Shown here: piece by piece, positions 58,602-64,000 of the stretch
Layout: each line of letters opens with the position of its first letter
Position numbering within the stretch: the stretch's first letter is position 1
Assembly: GCA_902825775.1 (NCBI GenBank)
Contig: CADECF010000003.1
Coordinates: forward strand, 111,800 to 175,799
Direction: 5' to 3'
Origin: an uncultured Lysobacteraceae bacterium
GTDB lineage: Bacteria; Pseudomonadota; Gammaproteobacteria; Xanthomonadales; Xanthomonadaceae
Length of the DNA: 64,000 nt
Notes under the pieces: generated by a model
What the model was told of the DNA's origin: nothing
What the model saw: only the letters and a program-made list of their open reading frames with translations
The model's database searches: none
Program-made: the position numbers and the translations under genes

Positions 58602-59687
58602 ATGGCCAGAGTCCAGCTAGACCAGGTGCGCAAGGTGTACCCCAACGGCTTCGTCGCTGTGGCCGGGGCCAGCTTCGAAGTCGCCGACGGCGAGCTGCTG
58701 GTGCTGGTCGGACCTTCGGGCTGCGGCAAGTCGACGCTGCTGCGGATGATCGCCGGGCTGGAATCGATCAGTTCCGGCACGCTGAAGATCGGCGAGCGCG
58801 CGGTCAACGATGTGGCGCCGAAGGATCGCGATATCGCGATGGTGTTCCAGAGCTACGCGCTGTATCCGCACATGACCGTGGCCGAGAATCTCGCTTTCGG
58901 ATTGAAGCTGCGCGGCCACGACAAGGGCGCGATCGCGTCGCGCGTGGCCGAGGCGGCCAAGACGCTCGAACTCGACGCGCTGCTAGATCGCAAGCCGGCC
59001 GCGCTATCCGGCGGCCAGCGCCAGCGCGTCGCTTTGGGCCGCGCGCTGGTGCGGCAGCCGCAGGCCTTCTTGCTGGACGAGCCCTTGTCCAATCTCGACG
59101 CCAAGCTGCGCATGTCGATGCGGGTCGAGATCGCACGCCTGCATCGCCAGCTCGGCGCAACCATGATTTACGTCACCCACGACCAGATCGAAGCGATGAC
59201 GCTGGGCCAGCGCATCGTGGTGCTCGATAAGGGCGTGATCCAGCAGATCGATACGCCGATGGCGCTGTACGAAAAGCCGGCCAATCTGTTCGTGGCGACT
59301 TTCCTCGGCAGTCCGGCGATGAACGTGCTGCGCGGGCGTTTGCTGGCCGAAGGCGGACTATTCGCGTTGCAAATGGCCGATGGCGTGCGCGTGCCGCTGC
59401 CTGGGGCGCGCGTGCGCGAACAGTGGATCGGGCGCGATATCGATATCGGCATCAGGCCCGAGCATCTGCGTCCGGCGCCGAACGGCGAGACGGGCGCTTT
59501 CGAGGCCGAAGTGGAAGTGGTCGAACCGGTCGGCAGCGAGGTTTTCGTCAATTTGCGGCTGCAGCGGCAACCGCTGATCGCGCGCTTCGAACCGAACGTG
59601 CTGCCCGAGCGCGGCAAGCCGATGGCGATCGCCGTGGCCGGCGAGCGCGCGCACTTCTTCGATCCCGATACCGGTACCGCCTTGTAG
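58602..59687 (+). CDS. Sugar ABC transporter ATPase (MalK/UgpC/MsmK type)
   Basis: 361 residues. Walker [11 protein letters not shown]-loop [12 protein letters not shown], signature [15 protein letters not shown], Walker [16 protein letters not shown], switch His in [10 protein letters not shown]; the C-terminal about 130 residues form the MOI/TOBE regulatory domain. Type shared by oligosaccharide importers. It is not next to its probable partner permeases (45224-46938) but divergent from GH1 in the same locus. GGAGAACC precedes the ATG at 58602. Confidence 0.93.
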   Translation: MARVQLDQVRKVYPNGFVAVAGASFEVADGELLVLVGPSGCGKSTLLRMIAGLESISSGTLKIGERAVNDVAPKDRDIAMVFQSYALYPHMTVAENLAFGLKLRGHDKGAIASRVAEAAKTLELDALLDRKPAALSGGQRQRVALGRALVRQPQAFLLDEPLSNLDAKLRMSMRVEIARLHRQLGATMIYVTHDQIEAMTLGQRIVVLDKGVIQQIDTPMALYEKPANLFVATFLGSPAMNVLRGRLLAEGGLFALQMADGVRVPLPGARVREQWIGRDIDIGIRPEHLRPAPNGETGAFEAEVEVVEPVGSEVFVNLRLQRQPLIARFEPNVLPERGKPMAIAVAGERAHFFDPDTGTAL

Positions 59688-59707
59688 AGCGGAGCTTGCT
59701 CCGCTGT
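59687..59707. repeat. REP half-unit after the ATPase gene
   Basis: GAGCGGAGCTTGCTCCGCTGT, a single hairpin of the TGTAGAGCGGAGC family; the gene stop TAG sits in its 5' flank. Confidence 0.7.
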
Positions 59708-59730
59708 TCTTGATCCTACAAAAAACGCCG

Positions 59731-61932
59731 CTACGGCATGTCGCCGCGAAAATCGCTGCCGCTGATCAGCATGTTGCGCTTCAGATGCGCACGCAATTCC
59801 CTGCTCGGCGGCTTAGGCGCCGCACCGCCGAGACGCTGGTGCAGGATGCGCTCCATCAAATAGAGATAAGCCTCGCGCGTGAGCGGATCGGCCAATTGGT
59901 GCCGGCCTTCGGCATCCACGAACAGGCTGACGTCCTTGTCCAAGGTTTTCAGTTCGGCGGCGTAGTGCAACACGCTGCGGATCGGCACGCGCTCGTCGTC
60001 GCCGCCGGCGAGCAGCAGCACGGGGCGATTCATGCGGGGCGCGTTCGCGATCGGAGATTGCGCGCGCAATCGTTCGGCGACGGCCGCATCGGCCGGGTCT
60101 AGCGACAGCAGACGCATGCTGGTCGAGAGCGGAATGCCCCGCGACAGCTGATCGACGCTGCGCGAATACGAACGCAGCACCCAGCCGAAGTCCGCCGGCG
60201 GTACCGCAGCCACGCCCACCTTGAACAACTCGGGTTGGAACGTGACGCCCTGCAGCGCGGAGTATCCGCCGAACGACGCGCCGATCATGCCGACGCGGTC
60301 GCCATCGCCGATGCCCTGGGCGAGCAGATAGCGCACGCCGTCGACGATATCCTGCTGCACGCGGCCGTTGCCGAAATCGCCCTTGCCCGCGAACATGTAT
60401 TCGCGGCCCAGTCCGGTGGACCCGCGGAAATTGGGCTCGAAAACCGCATAACCGCGATTGGCCAGCAGTTGCGACTGCGCGCTGAATTCCGGGCGGAACA
60501 GATTGAACGGTCCGCCGTGCACATGGGCGACCAGCGGCGCGCGCGCCGGATCGATACCGGGCGGCAGCAGCACGAAGCCTTGCAAACGCATGCCGTCCGA
60601 ACCGGGATAGGCGAATGCGATCTTGCGCGCCATCTGCGCTTCCGGAAGCCGCGGTTCCGGCGTACGGTCGTGATGGAAGCCGGCATGGCCGAGGATTTCG
60701 CGGAAATCGCCGGAGCCGGGGTCGTACAGATGCAGCCGTTCGCCTTTCAGCGACCCCGCGCGTTCATGCACGAGCCAGCGCGCGCCGGCGCCGCGGCCGA
60801 CTTCGATCCGAAGGTTGCGTTGCGGATAGCGATTTTCGATGGCATCGACATGGCGCTTGGCGTCTGCCGTCAACCCATAGTTCGCGACGACCGTGCTGCG
60901 GTAGCTCGCGATCAAAGGTTGCCGAGTGAGCGGATCGAGCACGACCTCGTCGAGGTCGGCTTCGCCGCGCGGGTCGTCCTGCAAGGTTTGCAGCTTGCCG
61001 CCGGCATCCAGACGCGCGATGCGGATGCGATCGCTGCCGACGTTCGTTTGCAGCAGCGCATTGCCGTCGTTGCCGGCCGACAGCAGCGTGCAGCGTTCCA
61101 GGTTCACGCAGCGCATGGCTTCGCGCAGGCGGCCGCCCGCGATGCGGTAGACGACGTATTTGTCGTTTTCAACGCGGTTGACGAAGGCCAGCTTCGCGCG
61201 ATCGTCGAAAGCGAAGCCGACGATCTGCCTGGCATCTTCATGCAGCAGTGTTTGCTTGCCGTCGACGCCGATCCGGTACAACCGCCAGCGCTTGGGCAGG
61301 CGCGATACCAGCGGCGGGCTTTCCAGGACGATAGCCGCGGCGGGCGATACGGGATCGGCCGTCTCGAACTCGCGCTCCCAGCGTCCGCCGAGTTTGGCGA
61401 TCGCGCCGGAACCGGCTTGCCCCGCCGTCGCCAGCGCGAACAATTGCCGTGGCGAGGCCAGGAACAACCAGCGGCTGTCGCGCGACCACGACAATTGCGC
61501 AGCGTCCGTTTGCGACAGCAGCCGCTTCGGCGCACCGCCGGCCGCCGGCAACAGCCAAACGCCGCGGTTGCGGCCTTCTTCGCGCAGATACGCGACATGG
61601 CGGCCGTCGGGCGAGAGCGTGGCGCCGGTAACATCGGGCCGGGCGAGGAACTGGATGCGATCGAATTGCTGCGGCCGCGGGCGAGCCTTCTCGGTCGCCG
61701 CCGCTGTGCGCAGTGCGTTCGCATCGTCAGCATGGGCTACCGGCGCCAACAGCATCAGCGCGAGCACCGTTTTCGCGACTCTTCGTAGGAGCGGCTGTAG
61801 CCGCGAGCTTTCCCTCTCGGATGGCGTGGGCGGGCAAGGGCTCGCGGCTACAGCCGCTCCTACGAAAAGCCGCCAGCGAATTTCCGGGGCCGAATGCGCC
61901 CGCGCCCCGCGATACTCCGGGAACGTTGCCAT
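59731..61932 (-). CDS. S9 family prolyl-oligopeptidase-like peptidase
   Basis: 733 residues from the ATG at 61932, which has AGGAG upstream. Beta-propeller N-terminal domain (about 90-440; repeated 'LSWSRDSRWLFLAS'-type blades) and alpha/beta hydrolase C-terminus with nucleophile in GASFGGYSA (about residue 553), the Asp in GGDDERVPI and the His in EGRHQLAD. The signal peptide core is VAKTVLALMLLAPVAHA at about residues 52-68, displaced by a REP insert (residues about 23-50). Such enzymes cleave short peptides in the periplasm. The ABC-2-like gene (61987-63804) ends 54 bases upstream. Confidence 0.87.
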   Translation of the reverse strand: MATFPEYRGARAHSAPEIRWRLFVGAAVAASPCPPTPSERESSRLQPLLRRVAKTVLALMLLAPVAHADDANALRTAAATEKARPRPQQFDRIQFLARPDVTGATLSPDGRHVAYLREEGRNRGVWLLPAAGGAPKRLLSQTDAAQLSWSRDSRWLFLASPRQLFALATAGQAGSGAIAKLGGRWEREFETADPVSPAAAIVLESPPLVSRLPKRWRLYRIGVDGKQTLLHEDARQIVGFAFDDRAKLAFVNRVENDKYVVYRIAGGRLREAMRCVNLERCTLLSAGNDGNALLQTNVGSDRIRIARLDAGGKLQTLQDDPRGEADLDEVVLDPLTRQPLIASYRSTVVANYGLTADAKRHVDAIENRYPQRNLRIEVGRGAGARWLVHERAGSLKGERLHLYDPGSGDFREILGHAGFHHDRTPEPRLPEAQMARKIAFAYPGSDGMRLQGFVLLPPGIDPARAPLVAHVHGGPFNLFRPEFSAQSQLLANRGYAVFEPNFRGSTGLGREYMFAGKGDFGNGRVQQDIVDGVRYLLAQGIGDGDRVGMIGASFGGYSALQGVTFQPELFKVGVAAVPPADFGWVLRSYSRSVDQLSRGIPLSTSMRLLSLDPADAAVAERLRAQSPIANAPRMNRPVLLLAGGDDERVPIRSVLHYAAELKTLDKDVSLFVDAEGRHQLADPLTREAYLYLMERILHQRLGGAAPKPPSRELRAHLKRNMLISGSDFRGDMP
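61783..61864. repeat. REP palindrome inside the S9 peptidase 5' coding region
   Basis: CGTAGGAGCGGCTGTAGCCG (from 61783) with CGAGCTTT inverts to CGGCTACAGCCGCTCCTACG (to 61864). Entirely within the open frame, upstream of the signal core. Confidence 0.9.
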
Positions 61933-61986
61933 GTTCTTCTCCTGCAAGGCCCGTCCGCGGACGGGCCGGAATAGGTTAGCGACGGG

Positions 61987-63804
61987 TCATGCGACCGCGG
62001 CTGCGGCGAGCGGCAGATCCACCAGCGTTTCGCGTTTGGGATACAACAGCCAGAGGCTCATCAGTGCCGGCAGGCCGATCGCGCCGCAGAGCACTATCCA
62101 AGCGATGCGGGTCGCCATCGGCAGCGATGTCTGCCGCGTACGCCACACCGCGCCCAGCAGCGACAACAGCATCAGCGCCGCGGCAATCGCCTTCGCGCTG
62201 CCAGGCACCGACGGACGGTTCGTGTCGAAGTAGGGCACGTACCCGGCGAACATATTCGTCGCCGCTTTTTGCGCGGCGTACAGGACGGGCGACGCATACC
62301 AATTGCGATAGCGCCATGCGACCGGATAGTCCAGGCCGACCTCGCGCCGCGCGATCTGCGATACGCGGCCTTGCTCGTCCACGCGCACGATTTCCTGATA
62401 GGGCAGGGCGCCTTCGGCGTTGTACGAACGCCAGGTGAAGGCGAAGGAAACCAGATAGCCGTCGAGCAGTTCCATCATGTCGATCCGCGACATGTCGCCG
62501 ATCTTGCCCGGCAGCGGTACGCGCTGGCGCGGCGTCAGCACGCCATCGTCGTTCTTGAACTCGCCGGCGTCGTAGAAATACAACGCGCGATCGCTGAGCA
62601 GGGCCATGCTGTCGCCGACGTTGCCGTAGCCGGCGACGATCTCGCCGGCGGGCAGGCGCGCGCGGGGCAGCACGATCTTGTCGTCGCTGTCGTACTGGTA
62701 GACGGTATCCCGGCTGACCAGGATGCCGTCGGCAGCGGGCAGCGGCGGATACGGGAACGGCGCCTGCCCGGCGACGCCCAACGCGCCTACCGGACGCTTG
62801 TCGACCAGGCTGTAGCCTTCGAAGCGCATGCTGTCGTGGCTGAACACCCAGCGCACGCGGCGTTCGCCGTCGTCGAATTCCATCGGCGCAAGATTGGTCA
62901 GTTCGTTGCGCACGGGCGCCGCGCGGAAGTACTGGTCGATGCCGTAAATCTCGGAGATCCCGGCCTGCTCGCGCCACAGCGGCGCTTCCGGGTCGCGGCT
63001 GTTCTTCAGGCCGATGACGATCAGGTCCTTGCCTTCCGCGTTCTCGGCTTCCTTCTCGCCGCCGGTCATCGGCACGGCGCGGTTGTTGGGATGCGAGCCC
63101 TGCGCGATCCAAACGAATTCGACGCCGAAGAACACCATCACCAGCGCGAACCACATCGCCATCTGCAGCGGCGCGGCGGTCGCGACCGTGCCTACCGCGC
63201 CCCGCGGCGTCGCGCTGAGGTCGGGTTTGAACGCGGTCAGCACCATCGCAGACAGGAAGGCCAGCGCCATCAGTTGCACCGCGATCGCGCCGATGCCGGT
63301 AGCCCGGCCGAACGCGAGCAGCAGCAGGAATACCAGCGCGCAGAAGCTGTAGCGCTTGTTCGCCAGCATCGCGTAGCCGCCGGCAAGATAGGCGCATAGC
63401 GCGATCAGCCATCCCGACAGGCACAGCAGCAGGTGCCGCGAGTCGACCACACGCGCGGTCATGAACTCCTGCCAGCCCGCGATCAGCAGCGTCGGCAGCA
63501 GCACCGCGATCGCCAGCAGGGCGACGCCGGCTCCGAAAAGCGCAGCGGCCACCTGCCAGTGCGGCATCGGCCTGTGCAGCAGGTTCAACCAGGTGTTGGG
63601 ACGGCGATATCCGCCCATCTGGTACAGGCCCAGCAACACGCCGGTGAGGCCGTACACGCCTCCCAGCACTTCGTAGACGAGTTCGGGTTGCTGCGCCAGA
63701 TCGACCACGCGGGTCATGAAACCCAGCACGATCACCTGCAGCGCGGCGTAGGCGGCCGCCCAGCTGCGGAAGCGCAGGATTTCGGCTTTGAATAGATCCC
63801 ACAT
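61987..63804 (-). CDS. Large membrane protein with ABC-2-type permease-like ends
   Basis: 605 residues. The N-terminal 230 residues hold about seven membrane helices ('LLGLYQMGGYRRPNTWLNLLHRPMPHW' is the most conserved-looking loop). A soluble beta-rich region (about 250-520) with PQRQ/DYPVAW-type strands follows, and there are two or three C-terminal helices. This layout resembles ABC-2 permeases with a large periplasmic insert, but no ATPase is complete in the window; the truncated gene upstream (63907-64000) might be one. No function assigned. Confidence 0.65.
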   Translation of the reverse strand: MWDLFKAEILRFRSWAAAYAALQVIVLGFMTRVVDLAQQPELVYEVLGGVYGLTGVLLGLYQMGGYRRPNTWLNLLHRPMPHWQVAAALFGAGVALLAIAVLLPTLLIAGWQEFMTARVVDSRHLLLCLSGWLIALCAYLAGGYAMLANKRYSFCALVFLLLLAFGRATGIGAIAVQLMALAFLSAMVLTAFKPDLSATPRGAVGTVATAAPLQMAMWFALVMVFFGVEFVWIAQGSHPNNRAVPMTGGEKEAENAEGKDLIVIGLKNSRDPEAPLWREQAGISEIYGIDQYFRAAPVRNELTNLAPMEFDDGERRVRWVFSHDSMRFEGYSLVDKRPVGALGVAGQAPFPYPPLPAADGILVSRDTVYQYDSDDKIVLPRARLPAGEIVAGYGNVGDSMALLSDRALYFYDAGEFKNDDGVLTPRQRVPLPGKIGDMSRIDMMELLDGYLVSFAFTWRSYNAEGALPYQEIVRVDEQGRVSQIARREVGLDYPVAWRYRNWYASPVLYAAQKAATNMFAGYVPYFDTNRPSVPGSAKAIAAALMLLSLLGAVWRTRQTSLPMATRIAWIVLCGAIGLPALMSLWLLYPKRETLVDLPLAAAAVA

Positions 63805-63826
63805 ATCAGTAGTCCTTTTTTCCGTG

Positions 63827-63892
63827 TCATCCCGAACGAAGTGAGGGATCTGCTTTCCGAGGGAGTAGATCCCTCACTTCGTTCGGGATGAC
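63827..63892. repeat. REP palindrome (TCATCCCGAACGAAGTGAGG type)
   Basis: TCATCCCGAACGAAGTGAGG...(from 63827) and inverse CCTCACTTCGTTCGGGATGA (ending 63892), separated by a short loop. Located before the membrane protein gene. Confidence 0.9.
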
Positions 63893-63906
63893 GAATTGGG
63901 TGATGT

Positions 63907-64000
63907 TCAGGCCGTCTGCTGCGCCGGCGCCGCGTGGTTCTTCGCCAGGAAACTGTTCACCGCACGATCCAGGCTCACCTGCATGCTCTGCACGGAGCGC
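63907..64000 (-). CDS. C-terminal end of a gene cut by the window edge
   Basis: About 30 codons ending in TGA read RSVQSMQVSLDRAVNSFLAK then NHAAPAQQTA. The frame is closed by a stop followed by a REP unit, consistent with a real 3' end. Too short to assign; an ABC ATPase or membrane protein partner of 61987-63804 would fit the position but is speculation. Confidence 0.5.
   Translation of the reverse strand, partial: RSVQSMQVSLDRAVNSFLAKNHAAPAQQTA

Overview
The window looks like a high-GC chromosome segment from a Lysobacter-like gammaproteobacterium (Xanthomonadaceae/Lysobacteraceae). This rests on family-level recognition: a full ccm cytochrome c maturation cluster, a DUF3247 protein, a MetX-type acyltransferase with the xanthomonad serine-O-succinyltransferase signature, an Oar-like TonB receptor with a LacI regulator, an Entner-Doudoroff operon, and many short palindromic (REP-type) repeats of the 'gggagcggcttcagccgcgag', 'tcatcccagcgaaagctggga' and 'gtagagcggagcttgctccgc' kinds. 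No database search was run.

Layout. 1-2400: a GFA-family protein and a YadA-like trimeric autotransporter with a collagen-like stretch, closed by a terminator. 2402-17694: an integrated mobile element of about 15.3 kb. It is bounded by 17-bp direct repeats copied from the 3' end of tRNA-Leu(CAA) (17678-17764), with a tyrosine integrase beside the intact tRNA. Inside are a serine recombinase, a run of small phage-type genes, one giant (1661 aa) phage ejection-like protein with a lytic transglycosylase domain, and two two-gene cargo modules, one at each end. No capsid, portal, terminase or tail genes are visible. The right-hand cargo pair (an AbiJ/HEPN-like protein and a membrane-anchored nuclease-fold-like protein) is my best candidate for an undescribed anti-phage system.

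17800-37930: housekeeping. This holds a DUF2214 membrane protein, a cysteine-dioxygenase-type enzyme, the MetX/SST acyltransferase, ccmABCDEFGHI (all on the minus strand), a DUF3293 protein, a methionine/glutamine aminotransferase plus omega-amidase pair, a flavoprotein with a membrane partner, two small proteins, rluB-scpB-scpA, yciI and bolA.

37930-59690: a carbohydrate catabolic locus. A LacI-type regulator sits next to an Oar-like TonB receptor, a GH144-like lipoprotein glucanase, a sugar ABC importer (binding protein and two permeases), a large discoidin-domain six-hairpin glycosidase and a membrane protein on the plus strand. On the minus strand is one operon reading GH1 beta-glucosidase, zwf, glk, pgl, edd, eda. 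The importer's ATPase is divergent from the GH1 gene. Near-identical 14-bp palindromes lie before the regulator, the receptor and the GH1/ATPase promoter region, so one regulator may control the whole route from extracellular beta-glucan to pyruvate and glyceraldehyde-3-phosphate.

59731-64000: an S9 peptidase with a repeat inside its signal-peptide region, a large membrane protein resembling an ABC-2 permease, and the end of a truncated gene.

A recurring theme is REP palindromes that lie partly inside coding sequence (ccmF 3' end, ccmH 5' end, the 1082-aa glycosidase 5' end, the S9 peptidase 5' end).
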